64,000 nt of DNA from Neckera pumila (Eukaryota; Streptophyta; Bryopsida; Hypnales; Neckeraceae): NCBI GenBank assembly GCA_963969595.1, contig OZ018416.1:1256065-1320064 (forward strand), read 5' to 3'. Both the position numbers and the translations under genes were made by a program. Below are positions 26,181-38,579 of this stretch, piece after piece. A model generated the notes under the pieces. The model made no database searches and was not told the DNA's origin. It worked only from the letters and a program-made list of their open reading frames with translations. The number at the start of each line of letters is the position of its first letter. Positions within the stretch are counted from its first letter, which is position 1.

Positions 26181-26833
26181 TGAAGGAACAATGGGCTTTT
26201 GGGTAGAAACAAATTTGCGATAGTGACACATTAGCTAGTAGTATATGACTCCATATTTGGACGTCCTTCATGATTCAATCAAGAAATGCTTTAAGAATTT
26301 TGGGAAAAAAAGGACTGTGCCTAATGATTCTTACCTGATTTCCAAAGGTTTAATTACCTTTATGGAATGAGTTCTAAGAACTAAAAAAATGTGGATTCTT
26401 CTACCACACTGTTCTATATAAATTTTTTTTGCTCAGATAAAGGATTTCATAAAATGCTTATTGTTACTAATAAATGCTTTTGAAAATGAAAAAGAACTTT
26501 CCTTATGAGTATATTACTTTCAGTTTGATAGGTTTAGTTTTTGGTTTCTTCTACTTCTTCAACTACAAATGACAGTTCATGGACTATTAATGTGAAGGAT
26601 GAGGGTCATTGCTTTCCATCATGGAATTACCTTCATTCCGCATTCTAGCTTGTATTTGTCAATGTAATTTAATTTTTGCTTAGAGACTATGAAAAAAAAA
26701 GGTTTGTGGTTATTTTTCCTATTTTTAACATATTCAAAATAAAAATGGACATGAGTCCAAGATTGATGAAGGTTGTACTAATTTTCTATGTAAATAGAGG
26801 CATTAATAAAAATAAAATGAAGACTCTTCATAT

Positions 26834-27690
26834 TGTTCAGGATTTAGGATTCACTTAAATGTCATGTGCAAGATAGAAAGAAATTCACGGTTTAGGATAT
26901 CTTTGAGATTGAATACATTTATGACAGTTTTATACATTGAATTCCTAATTAGAGAGTAAACTCAATTTAAGGACTGACCATTAGACTTGACTTCTAGAAA
27001 GCACTAGACTTCGTCAATTTTTATATTCAACTAAAAAAGTGGGTTCAGGCTATTTTAGATGGAGTTTTAGGGTGTATGCGCAACAATTCAATGCAAAACT
27101 GCTTTTTTACAATTATACATGTGAATTCACATATATAAGTATCGGAGAAACGTTCAAATCCACTATAAAGTTCTTTTTTGATAATGAATTTTTTCAAGTG
27201 CTTACTTTTAGACAATTACTGTAATCTATGTGATCTATGTGCTCTAAAACTTATTTTGGAACCTAAAATTGTGAAGAAAATAAAATAAAAATACTTTATA
27301 TTGTGGGTGATTTAGGGTTCCCTTAAATGTCATGTGCAAGATAGAAGGAAATTCATGGTTTAGGATATCCATGAGATTGAGTACATTTATGACACTTTCA
27401 TACACTAAACTTCTAATTACAATGTATACTTAGTTTTATAATTGACGAATAGACTCAACTGCCGGAAAACACTAGGCTCTATCATTTTCTATACTGAATT
27501 GAAAAAATGGGTTTATGCTACTTTGGGTGGAGCTTTAAGGTGTACACGCAACAATTCAATACAAAACTGCTCTATTATAATTATGCATGTTAATTTACAC
27601 TGATAAGTACCTTGCAAATGTTAAAATCCACTATAAAGTTATTTTTTGATAATGAATTTCATAAAACGCTTACTTCTAGACAAATACTAT
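26834..27690 (+). repeat. 468-bp tandem duplication
   Basis: Two units are offset by 468 bp: AGATAGAAAGAAATTCACGG at 26871 matches AGATAGAAGGAAATTCATGG at 27339, and similarity continues through GTATGCGCAACAATTCAATG against GTACACGCAACAATTCAATA. Text near 26210-26270 is also echoed near 28310-28350, so the duplication may belong to a larger repeated block. Confidence 0.7.
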
Positions 27691-29340
27691 TTTTTGTAAT
27701 TGGTCATAAAACTTACAAACGATGATTGACTTTTACAGTTCAATTGGCATTATTATATATTCCAAAAAAAATTTCATCCTCGTAATCCATTAAAGCAACC
27801 TTTACACAATTCTCAGTCTATGAATGTGATAACTCGGTACATTTCATGGTGTGCCTGAGTACGCTACCGAGATTAACATGCACTTGATACATATAAAGGA
27901 CGTGCAACAAAACATATGACATTAGATTTAAACCTCAGAAAATGTCAAAATCTAATTACACTTTTTATAACAGAAGGTCAATCACTAGTACAACAACCTT
28001 CAGTGGTACTTTGGAAAATGACAAATGTAGACCAATTGCACCTTCTCAATTTAATGACCCTGAAATGCATTCCTCGATGGATAGGAGTTTTATATATTCT
28101 TAACATAGCACAAGATGATCAGTATTAGTAAAAAATGACCTGTCAAATAATATTTGTGTTTGTTCATGGAGTTCAAATGGTTCTTTTGGATAGAAGAAGA
28201 TTCTTGTTTGTTAGAAAGGAAATGGGAGTTTCTGCAATGTAATTCTTTGTTTAGGCTATAGTTCTTGTAATTGTGTGGTTTATAGTTTTTATATTTATTG
28301 TTTTAGTTAGTAGTAACACATTCGCTAGGAACATATGGCTCCATATTTTAACATTCTTTGTTATCCAAAAATTGTACTCTTTGGTTGAAAGCTATCTAAA
28401 TGACAATGTCGATTGCAGTGGCACATGTTTAGTTCTTAGTAGAGATATTTTTTTGAGATTTAATTCATTAAAACAACCTCCACATAATTGTCAATCCATA
28501 ACATGGCTAACTCATTATGTTTCATTAGTATTTAAGCAAATGTACAATTTAAACATGCACTTGAAACATATAATATCAGAAAACAAAATATTTGTACGTT
28601 TGCGGTAGGGTTTATTACATGATTATCTTCGGTATAGTGTCCAAGGTAGCAAGTTGTTGGCACCTATGAACAAACGTACTTGGGAAGGATGTATTTTGGA
28701 TTGCTAAGGCCGTTCTTCTTCCAATACAATTGCCGATGTCATACAATCCTTTCAAGCTGTGTGTAAGTATAATGTCAATTATAATTTATGATGTGCGTGA
28801 AGGGCGCAAATAACGTGAAAGAAACTAATTTAGTTTTAGTGCTAGGTAGTGTTATCACGCTTGAAGATAGGGGCGAAATGAGTGAAATATATTCTTCTTC
28901 TTTGAAATGAGATTGAATTGATTGGTTTCTGGTGTAAAATATATGCTTTATATATAAGCAAATAAAATGATAAATAAATGAATTGCAATATAATTTAGTG
29001 AGTGTTACTTTAATTTAAGATCAATAAGAAAGCTTATTTGTGAATTGAACAAAAATGCTACACGGTAAGAAAAATTTGTACATAGCAGTTCTTCAATGAA
29101 GTGGGCAGCATAATATTGTTGAATTGAATATACTTTAGTGGTGCAAGAACATACAAACTTTGTTTTACTAATATGTACTTTAACTCTTTGTGCACCTCTA
29201 TGTCGTTTTTTGTATTGCATTGAATGATAATGATTTTGAAATTCAGTTTTTATATTGATTTGTATTGTGTAATTACATACAAATAAACGGAACTGTGGTT
29301 TAGGATACATGCTAAAGAAAAATACAAATTTAGGGGTTAG
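27691..29340. other. AT-rich intergenic, no gene
   Basis: The open frame at 28273-28608 is AT-driven with a hydrophobic start and no recognisable domain; I leave it out. Parts match 26200-26280. Nothing else is supported. Confidence 0.4.
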
Positions 29341-31200
29341 TTATCTAGGTAATGGTTTAGATAGAGTAGACCTCTCCGGGTGGATGATGTTTGACTCCAT
29401 ATCATTGGCTAAACCTTTAATCTTAACCTCTAACCTGTGAAAATCTGCGTGAAGGTATTCCATAAGAGTAGTGTTCCCTGACACAAAATCGAGGCGATTC
29501 AGGACCTGTATTGCGAGAGTATTATGCAAGTCCACTGTGTTCCTTTTGACCTCTAACCGTGTCACATCTATTTTGGAAGGCCTGCAACCTATTGATTGTA
29601 GGCTTTGTACCTTCTGAACATCCGGACTTTTTGGATGTTAAAAAATGACCTCTACATGCTGCACATATTCTCTTTAGTGTTCCACAATGTCTGGCAATAA
29701 TCCCCTCCATTAATCGTGGGTGTAAAAATCTGAACACCTTCACTTTGTACTTGCAACTGTTGCTTTTTAACGAATGAAGGCAATTGCAAGTGACCGACAC
29801 TTCACCAGGGTTGTGGACAACGTAACGGATGTGCTTGTGCGTGGCGGTCGTCACGTACGCTGGACTGTCCTTGTGCTGTGGTAATGTCACGTTGTTGTTC
29901 GGTATTTCTCTAGCCCTGATCAAAACAAAAACAACCAGGCCCCGCTCCTTGCGATTGTCAAAAAATCTGAATTGCTTGCATACTTGCCTATACCAGTAGT
30001 GGGTGAGGATATTGCCAGTGATTACATGGATGCACTAATCTACACGATGTCATGTCATTCAAGACCTTTCCTCTTTCAGCACAGATTTCATGTAACTGTG
30101 GTAGTTCTCTATAGCTTTATTAGTCTCAAGTCTAGCGTAGAGTAGATTTTTGTCGCCTACAACTCACATATGAACCTTCAATATCCATTAGTATTGCACA
30201 TACCCCCAGAACTCATTAGTGGCAGGGTAACAATTTTGTAAGTGCTCCAATTTCTGAACAACCCAAGCAGTAATTGCAGTCTCAACAGAACCTTTGCAGT
30301 CGTACATCACAAAACACAACCCCCTCAAGATCTCAGCATACATAGTGCTATCTTGAATCTTAATGCAAGCTTGTTTTTGTCAGGCCATGTGCACATGCTA
30401 TAAGCAAAGGAAGATGGTCGTGGCTGGCCAGACAATCCTGCATGAGTACAACCACCGGATTCAGTGTTTTGCAAACGAGCATTCTTGACTGTGCCAAATG
30501 TGCACTACAGGTACGTCTGAGTTTTCAACACGTGTTCCCAAAGTTCCTAATGTTTGCATGATCCCTTATAAAGATTGATTTTTACAACCAAAATGGAGCC
30601 AATACTCTATATGAGGAGAAGGTACTGGAGACTATTGATTTTGCCCTATAAGCAGTTTACAATGAAGGCACTGGGCTTCCATTCAGGCCTTCTCTGCTTG
30701 AGTGTTGAGTCCAAGGTTGTCATCCAAGGGGTGAAGGTGTCTTGAACTGCATTTGATGTCAGAATGAACACTACAAAGATTCCATTGTGCCATTCGACGA
30801 ATATTATGTCCGTATAAAGCAGAAACTGAATAAACAACAATACAATCGGAAATGAGCAGCTTTCCTATGCACTTGACCAGAAGTGCAAACCCTAAGCACT
30901 ACAAAACAATATTACAATATGTGAGGAGTACCATGAAACCGCAAGAAGAAACTTACCTTATTTTTGTTGCTACTGAAAGTGACATAAAGAGAAATTCAAT
31001 CCTCATGTCCAAACTGAATCATAACTTCACGTTGCCACAGAGTTTGAATGCCAACAGTGAAAAGTATAGTGCTTGCTGTCATTGTTCCCTGCGTGATTGG
31101 AGCTGTTTCTTGGTAGAAAAACACACTATCCTAATTGGCTTGCACCCAAAGCTCCACACTTTTTGCGTCATAAGTGTTCAGCATGTATATCTCTCAGGCC
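29341..31200 (-). pseudogene. MULE/SWIM transposase, core and C-terminal part
   Basis: This is the distal part of a minus-strand Mutator-like transposase with a SWIM zinc finger. Reading down from 31192, it opens with YMLNTYDAKSVELWV and DSVFFYQE, a pattern typical of the region before the catalytic core. Core-like text follows (WHNGIFVVFI to EWKPSAFIV, about 30810-30660). Then comes RLETNKAIENYHSYMK (near 30120-30090), as in the C-terminal half of this family. The SWIM finger is at about 29788-29748 (CNC, then CKY where CxH is expected). A coiled-coil-like tail runs to 29341. Stops and frameshifts are frequent, so it is dead. Its N-terminal part lies 25.6 kb away at 56763-57060, cut off by the giant insertion. 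The family call is from memory of these motifs. Confidence 0.68.
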
Positions 31201-31221
31201 CAGGGTTAACCAAACGTCAGG
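31193..31221 (+). repeat. Left TSD and terminus of giant insertion
   Basis: The probable target duplication CTCAGGCC is followed by the terminus CAGGGTTAACC. The host reading frame (minus strand) resumes immediately outside it. Confidence 0.6.
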
Positions 31222-31556
31222 GCATCCGCGTCCGCATCCGGAAGTCCGGGGGATGGCGGATGTCCCGTGACATTTGTTTTTTTGGGTTTTTTCATTTTTA
31301 AAAAACAAAACACACCCGCCCAATGTCTAGTCCGCCGCAGTCGCAGAAACCGTCTGCCATCTCGTCCGCCAAAAATGGTGGACGGACCCACCGACCGCTA
31401 GACCGTCCGCCACGCCTCCAGTGTCCCGTCCGCCAAATCCATTGGGAAAAAGATGGTTGGACGCAGCGTCCGCACCATTGACTATCCCGACCGCGATGAT
31501 TCGATCCGTCCTCTTTGCCATCTAAATTCCGTCCGCCGTATTCTCAGACGGTTTAG
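31210..31556 (-). repeat. GGACGG/CCGTCC array 1 (left end)
   Basis: Many irregularly spaced CCGTCC, CGTCCGCC and GGACGG motifs make a GC-rich island in AT-rich DNA. Position just inside the hAT-like end suggests subterminal transposase-binding repeats. Ac, a known hAT element, has comparable subterminal AAACGG motifs. Confidence 0.7.
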
Positions 31557-31586
31557 GTGGATGTGTACAAATTCAAACTAGACATA

Positions 31587-32532
31587 TTAACCCCTAAAAG
31601 CCCGTTGTCCCTTCAGGGGACAAATGCGTATTCGGGCAGGTAGTAAAGTACCTATGGGCTGAAATTTTGTTGTGATTTTTTGAAATTTTTTTGGGAGGTA
31701 CAAAAACTGATTAGCTTCATGGGAATTTAATTTTTTGCACAATCAATGCTTGGGAACAAAATTTCTGACCAAACAAGCTCAAAGTAGGGGACGGCGGGTA
31801 GCAAAAAAAATTTGCATTTTTGCTTTTAGTATTTTTAGTATTTTTTCCCTCATAAATTATTTTCTTTTCTATCTAAAAGGCTCTGATTCATTTCATTTGG
31901 ATTTTTTATGAAAAAATTATGGACATTCTTGTTTTTTGGGCAATTAGAGCATCTTTTTGAAAAAAATTACTTATAGGATTTATTTTCGAATGCAGTTTTT
32001 CAAATTTTTCATTTTTTTTTTTTTTGCATGGTTAGATTTACTTGCTAGAACAATCTGACCATTGAGATTAGTGCATTTTAATTCCATCTAAAATATATGA
32101 ATATTTTAGATTTTCCTCCTATCTCGTACCTACTTCTACTTAACATTTTTTCAACAATGAAAATTCACGTTTTTTGAATATTATTTTTTTGGGTAGATTT
32201 TCAACTCAATTTTCCACTATAGACATTCAAAGCTCAAAACTCTGTAGTGTAAAAATTTTAAGTTAAAAATGTTCAAAGTCAAAAAGTCCAGTCCTACACT
32301 CCCACAATGTGCTGAAAAGTTTGTTTTTTTCACTTTAAACGTAGATATCTTGCAATCTGTGCGGTCAAAAATTCTGAAATTTTTTCCACACATTCTCATA
32401 CTAGTTATTTGTAAGATCCTATGATTAGATGTGCAAAACAAAAAAATTTAATTTTTTTTCACTCTTTGCTAAACAAATGGCAGTTTTGGGTGTTTTTTGG
32501 AAGAAAAAAGGTCTTGGGCCTTTAGGGGTTAA
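31587..32532 (+). mobile_element. TTAA-flanked TIR element, copy 4
   Basis: TTAA at 31587-31590 is followed by CCCCTAAAAGCCC. The right end GGGCCTTTAGGGG is followed by TTAA at 32529-32532. It is one of the best-preserved copies (938 bp between the TTAAs), has the inner GTCCCTTCAGGGGAC palindrome, and codes for nothing. It lies inside the giant insertion and is younger than it. Confidence 0.8.
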
Positions 32533-32614
32533 AGATCACATAGAAATACAAGACACAAAAATGTCACTTATAGATTGAAAGACTATAATGTTTCATCATG
32601 AGGGTGTTACACTG

Positions 32615-33383
32615 TTACTCCCTAAAGGATGAAAGCTTTTCTTTTTTCAAAAGAGACTTGAAACTCGCATTTCTATAAGAAACATCAAAAAGAATTGAAA
32701 AATAGTTTTTCTATCCATAGAATCTTATACCTCACTAGTATGACAATGTGTATCTGAAATTTTAGGATTTTTGATCGCAGATATTGCAAGATATCTGCAA
32801 TTAAAGTGAAGAAAATAAAATTTGATTCACACTGTACCGCAAGATTTTTGGACTTCCAACATTTTTAACTTTACGTTTCTACAGTACAGAGTTCTAAGCT
32901 TCTAATCTTCATAGAAGAGAATTGAGTTCAGAGTCTAGGAGAAAAATAAAGTTAAGAAAAAACTTATTTTTCATTATTAAAAAAGTTGTAAAACTAAAGA
33001 TAGAAGGAACATGTAAAATATTCATATGTTGAATATGGAATTAAAATGCACTAATCCCGATGGTAAGATTGTTGTAGCAGTGAAACTAAACTGTGTGGAA
33101 TTTTTTTGGGAGAAATTGTAAAAATTCCCGTAAAAATTCCATTCATAAATTAATTTTACATTTTTTATCTTTGTTGCTGCCCCCTCTCTCTTCTTTTGAG
33201 TTCATTTGGGCATAACTTTTGTTTTCAAGCATCGATTAAAAAAAATACATATATCCCACAAAGCTGATCATTTTTTCTATTTTGAAAAACAGTTAAAAAA
33301 AATATGGACAAAAATTCAGCCCGTCGTTACCTGCCCATTATCCCAAATGTCCGCTGTACAAACAATGGCCCTTCAGGGGTTAG
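32615..33383 (-). mobile_element. TTAA-type TIR element, copy 5, degraded
   Basis: The ends are TTAC-TCCCTAAAGGA on the left and CCCTTCAGGGG-TTAG on the right, so both target sites have decayed. The interior matches the family. It is shorter than its relatives (769 bp) and lies 82 bp from copy 4. Confidence 0.65.
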
Positions 33384-34333
33384 AATTGCTAAAGTAATTT
33401 GAAAGCTTTTAATGTTTTTTTCTCATGTCAAATTTAAATAGTTGGTCACCTTAGAATATGAGGTTAAAGTGCCTAACATGCATAACTGCAATGAACTTAT
33501 AGCTTATGAAAATATACTCCACCATTTTGTAAATGAATTTCTAATGTGTTTTCTTCTCCAAAATCTATTGTGAAAGAGGCGCATTTACAATAATGCTCAA
33601 CACTACGGAAAGTGAAGATTGCAATGGGTACCCTTGCATACACTCTTGAATATAAAAATCATAATCAATCATTGTCAGAATTGGATTTGACAATGCTACA
33701 AGTAGACTTCAAATAAAATGATGCAAAATTTTTCAATGAAGAACCAAAACTCATAAAAAATTTCAATTAGCATGTAATCTTATAAAATATACAGTTCAGT
33801 ATCCAAACTCATAAAAAAAACCCCTCCTTCTATTAATGATGAAAAAAAAATGCAAGTTCTTCATAGTTGTAACATGTACATCCATCAATACTTAATGTCA
33901 ACCTAATTTTGACCGAATTACCAAAAAAATTCTAAGTCTTTCAAGAAACTATCTTTTTTGTACTTTAAAGGTTAAAGATACACTCCCTAAAACTAATTCA
34001 ATACCCGTTTTCCTATTCCATCGTTACAAAATACATCATACAATTTGGACCACATCTTTACCAACGTCCAAACCAATATCCATCAACATCTAATATTGCT
34101 ATTCTCATTCAAGATGGACATATGTTCATTGTCACTAAAGACCGTAATCATTAATAATTGAAAATTAGGAATGCAGTAGAGAATTTGAAAAATATATCAA
34201 ATTTCACTTATATTATCATACAATGCTACTATATATATAACATACAGTTTGCACGCATACATCCGGCCTCTTACATTTACTAAATATTTATATACTTCCT
34301 GCTATATAGTATGCAAAACTATTCATATGAAAG
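33384..34333. other. AT-rich, downstream of kinase-like gene
   Basis: I see no gene, RNA or clear repeat here. It would contain the 3' region of the minus-strand kinase-like gene. Confidence 0.45.
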
Positions 34334-35827
34334 TCAAAAATGTTCATCAGGTACATGCCAACGAAAAGTATTGCAGAACCGATTAATGATGTGGGCTAAA
34401 CCGTCCGTGTTCTCCGGGCTTTTTTGACAAGACTGCTCCAAATAATCTTGAAACGCTAACGCCAATGTGTGGTGGCTAAACTTGCTCATACTGTCCGTTT
34501 CCATGTTCAACTTCCAGTACTCGTCGGACATGCAGTATCCGTTGATTTGCCAAGCTGTTTTGCAAACCGCATATTCCTCTGATGCACGTGACAAATTTGG
34601 AATGATAATTGCATCTCCATTTTTCTCGTGCAAATATACTATTTTGGGATTCATCCACCACCTTCGAGCCAAAGTCTTTTTCATGTCACTTGCTGAAGTG
34701 AACACATATAAGAATTTAGGCGGTTTTGCTACTAAGGGAGTCATTTTCCAATCATAAACTCCAATGTACACACTTGACTCTTCTTCTGGAAAGTGAAACA
34801 TGATGTTGTTTGGAGGGATATCATTGTGAAGGTGTCCTGCATTGTGCACCACTTGTATGATGTATAGTAATACCCATGCAAGTTCCGTCTGTTTCTTCCT
34901 AAACCGAGCTAGGCGGAAAGCATCAATCGTCTCTATATCCGTTGGATTGCTATACATCAAGTAAACATGTATGTTATCTGCAATAGAGCGATCAAGGTTC
35001 AGCATCTGTCGTAGTGTTCCGCTGTTCCACCAATACAAGTATCCTTCATACTTTGTTGCATGAACAGCAGCAAACCGTATAACTCCAACATGTGGAATTC
35101 TTACTGCCATTGACTCATTCTGGTGTTCCAATTTTACAAGCTCAAGATGTTTGATGTGTTGGTTGGATATCTTTGCTGCAAATTTCCAATAATTAGGAAT
35201 CTTTGGACAACCCTCAATCTTGGCCCTCCGAATTGTTGCATATCCGCCCTTCCAAACTTCTTCATCTTGCGGAATCACTCTTGCCATGTGAAGAAGCACT
35301 CTGAGATGTTGTCTACACTTATCCAATTCAGCAATTCCATCAGCGCTTTTCTACCAATGCAGAGGCCCTCATCTATTTTGGCTCTTTGCAAACGGAGCAG
35401 AACGGCTAACGAACAATTCAACTCTGAGAATCACTTGCTCAAAGCCTTCATCACTTGCACGGTGACGCTTCCCATACTTTACTAAGGTGTCCATTGCATT
35501 CCACAATGAATCTTGGACCCTGTTCGTCAAGAATTGGTTGAAGCCCTTCTTGTCTGTCTCTTGTTGCCATTCCGAAATGGCAACAAGAGACACTGCATCC
35601 ATGAATCATTTCCACATATCTGACTTGAATTTCTCCGGACCCTTTTCACCGTACCAAATATATTTGGTATGTAGGAACATAGTGCTTTCTGTCTTATAGA
35701 AGTCAAGTGTGCATTTAATCAAAAAACATTTCAGTGCATAAGAAGGCTGCTCTTTATCGGGTGCACTGCTCAATGGGCGCTGATGTTCCTTGTGTTTCTT
35801 CTTTGCTGCCTTCTTTGTTTGCACCAT
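34334..35827 (-). pseudogene. Protein-kinase-like gene, broken
   Basis: The likely start is the ATG at 35827 (MVQTKKAAKKK, a basic N-terminus). About 150 helical residues precede a kinase-like domain. In the 330-codon frame from 35326 there is a glycine-loop-like WKGGYATIRR (25-34), a possible lysine in FAAK (49-52), and the catalytic loop HLHNDIPPNNIMF (165-177, near 34822). There HND replaces HRD, the usual loop lysine is proline, and the metal-binding Asn is kept. DWK (192-194) stands where DFG is expected. One in-frame TGA (about 35603-35605) and frame changes near 35420-35330 break the gene. The missing lysine and the altered DFG suggest a pseudokinase even before decay, or a distant family. 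A GGACGG array lies about 220 bp upstream. I do not know its role in the element. Confidence 0.6.
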
Positions 35828-36039
35828 TGTAATGGACTTCTTTGTATGAATGAATATTTTGGAATTCCCAAAGAACTTTGCTTTCAAAGAAAATTACGCC
35901 AAAGTTTGAAAAAAAAGCAATAAGAGAACCTCCAAATCTGACTTTTATTTTCCCTTGGAAAGGAACCAATGGAGACTTAAGCCATGCTTAAGCCACCAAG
36001 CTTTCTACTCCGCTCTTGCAAGATGCAAGGGAAAAAACA

Positions 36040-36490
36040 AAAGTGAATAGCGGACGGGTCGTCCGCCCCTCTTATAGCTTGGCGGACGGCAAGGCGGTTG
36101 GACGATACTACATCGGACGGCCTAAATGAAGCACGGATCTGCCGTCTGCAAGATCCAACGGTCTATGAGTCAAGTCGGACGCTCGACGAATGCAGACGGC
36201 AAACGCGGACGGAGATCGCGGGCCATCGGACGGCAAGTGGCGGACGGAAGCTCCACCGCTCAGTCGAGGCAGTGGACGCAGTAGGACTGCTCGAACGAAG
36301 GGCGACTGCTTGAACGGCTATCTGTGGACGGAGGGGATTGGTCAGACGGCAGAGGGCGGATGCAAGGAGGCTACTTGGACGGCGAGCACGAAAGGCGGAC
36401 GGTAGGTTCCCGTTCGCTGCTTCACCGGACGGCGGCCACTTCTCCGACGCCAAATGACCAAATCTGACGGAGGGCATACGGACGACTGTT
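36040..36490 (+). repeat. GGACGG array 2, upstream of kinase-like gene
   Basis: There are dense GGACGG, GCGGACGG and related motifs on the plus strand, starting about 215 bp before the kinase-like start. It is inverted relative to array 1. Open frames through it are by-products of the biased composition. It could be promoter, transposase-binding region or both. Confidence 0.7.
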
Positions 36491-36670
36491 TGAAGGAAGT
36501 TATTTTCAAATAAAATTTTGAAAATGTCAAAGTAATCTCTTTTTCTCTTCAAAAAATTTACGTAACTTAGCTCAAAATATTACAGAATTGAGTGAGTATG
36601 TTATTCTCATCAATGAAGTGATTAGGTTTACTTCATTCAGGAAGTGCATGTTTCAGTCATTATTGTGTAT

Positions 36671-37868
36671 TTAACTCTGAAAGTCCCAATGGACCTATGT
36701 TGGCCAAAATGCAACTTCGGATAGGCTCCTAATTGTTCAAATCTTACTGTGATTATCTTAAACTTCTTCAAGAGCTTTAAAAATATGCAAGGTTCTTGGG
36801 AATATAATTTTGTGTGTCAATTGCTGTCCAGGACTCTGAGATTTGAAGTTTTAGCATAATAAGCCAAAAATGTAAATCAGCGGGCAGCCCAAATAGAAAC
36901 ACAAAAATTTATTGTAATTTTAGTTTTTAATTTTTCCTACAATGTTATATTTTTATGCACATGTAAACTTACGATTCATTCTATTTGGATTAGGGATAAG
37001 AAAGTTATGGACTAGTTTCAGTTTGAGGCAATCTAAGTAAATTTTTTTTAAAATTACTTGTAGAAGCTACAGCTCAATTTTCAATGCAATTTTCAAATTT
37101 TTTAGATTTTTTTTTCTAGAAGGGGTTATATTTTCTTTCTACAACAATCCTTACCATTGGGATTATTATATTTCAATTGTATTCTAGAGAAGTTAATAAT
37201 TTTGTTTTCTTGTTCAGTTTTGGATATATTTGTACTTAACAATTTCTTAAAGAATGAAGACCAATTTTTTCTTTCTTGATTTCTTTATTAGACTCTAAAT
37301 TCAATCCATCAGCATAGAAAATTTGAAATTCAAAAATTGTAGTGCCAAAAAAATAATACAAATGGAGATTACAATTATCTAAAATTGCAAGACAACAATC
37401 CAAGAAATTTTTCTTTCAACTTTGAATGCTAATATTTTCTAATCGCTACGGTCAAACTTCATGAAATTTTTACTACATCTTTTCAGATAAGTGAAACAAA
37501 AGATCCTATGATTAGGATTTTAGGGAGAACTGACAGCTCTATTGCCCCAAGTTTTAACCTTCCAAAAAACATTACAAGTCATTATTTCCCACATTTGATA
37601 AAATTTGTAAGTTTTTAATTCATATTTGCAATCGCAGGCCCCATATTAGTTACGAAATGTGAAGAAATATAAAATTAAAGCGGCACAAAATAGGGGGCTA
37701 TTTTCACATTTATCCTTTGATGGGACAATAGAGGGGTCAGTCCTCCCTGGCCCTAGGGTTACATTCTTGAAAGTTTGATTACTCTGCATTCTTCAGTGAA
37801 TGCATCAAAAATGGTAGTTTCATGTCATTTTGGGCAAAATAGTTGCTTCGGGACTTCATAGGTTCAAA
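36671..37868 (+). mobile_element. TTAA-type TIR element, copy 6, interrupted
   Basis: TTAA at 36671-36674 precedes CTCTGAAAGTCCC, a decayed terminus, and the interior follows the family order (for example CCTATGATTAGGATTT at 37505). The element is then split by the MITE at 37521-37752 and seems to end in a decayed GGGACTTCATAGGTTCAA. Confidence 0.6.
37521..37752 (-). mobile_element. MULE-type MITE, second copy
   Basis: This is an inverted copy of the 18908-19151 element: left end AGGGAGAACTGACAG with TCTATTGCCCC, right end GAGGGGTCAGTCCTCCCTGGCC-like. The outermost bases of the left terminus and the 9-bp duplication are not intact, so it is older or damaged. It is nested in TTAA copy 6. Confidence 0.75.
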
Positions 37869-38408
37869 TGTTTTATTGAGGTCAATATAATTATTCCTCC
37901 ATCAATTCATCTTCTCCCAATTTCATCATGCATATCAAATTCCAAAAAACCCCCCGATAAGTTTGGCTTGAATGTTGTTATATGGTTTTTATAGTAACTT
38001 CATTGCATTTATGGACAAACAATTGTCAAACATTGATGATGAATTCTTCTACTTTGATTGCCTACATATGTACCAATCACATATCATTTATTCAATGCAA
38101 ATGTACAAAATTATATATTCAATCATCCATGCACTATTGCACATTGATATTGACATGGCAAAAGAATAGAAAGCAGTCCAATGCAATATTCATTATCAAA
38201 AACTCCACAAATTATACATCAAAGGTTTATGATAATAGTGCTAAATACACTAACCTACTAATCTACGTACATTTTGTGATATATTGTGTTTTCTTCAAAA
38301 CTCAAAAATAACTCTGTAATACTTACCATCATCACATTACTACGCTTGCCACATTCTATATTATATGGCAGCTAATTACAATCACTAGACCGTATTGTGC
38401 GACAGTGC
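37869..38408. other. AT-rich, no gene
   Basis: Two overlapping open frames here are made of AT-rich codons and resemble nothing. It would be the 3' flank of the minus-strand Gly/Tyr-rich gene. Confidence 0.45.
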
Positions 38409-38579
38409 CTACAATAGTCCATATACTTCACTCGAAATCTGAATCGGTGTCATCTCCCTGAGTGGAGCGATAGACCCCGATCCATAAACTCCGAGATATG
38501 GTCCTCCACCGTAGGTGTCTCCATGTCCGGTTGATGCACCTCCTTGTCCATAATTTCCATAGTAAGTGTCGTATGCGCA

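Noticed and set aside
28273..28608. Plus-strand frame of 111 codons with a hydrophobic start
   Set aside because: AT-driven composition, no domain, and the region is duplicated in part at 26.2 kb as non-coding repeat.
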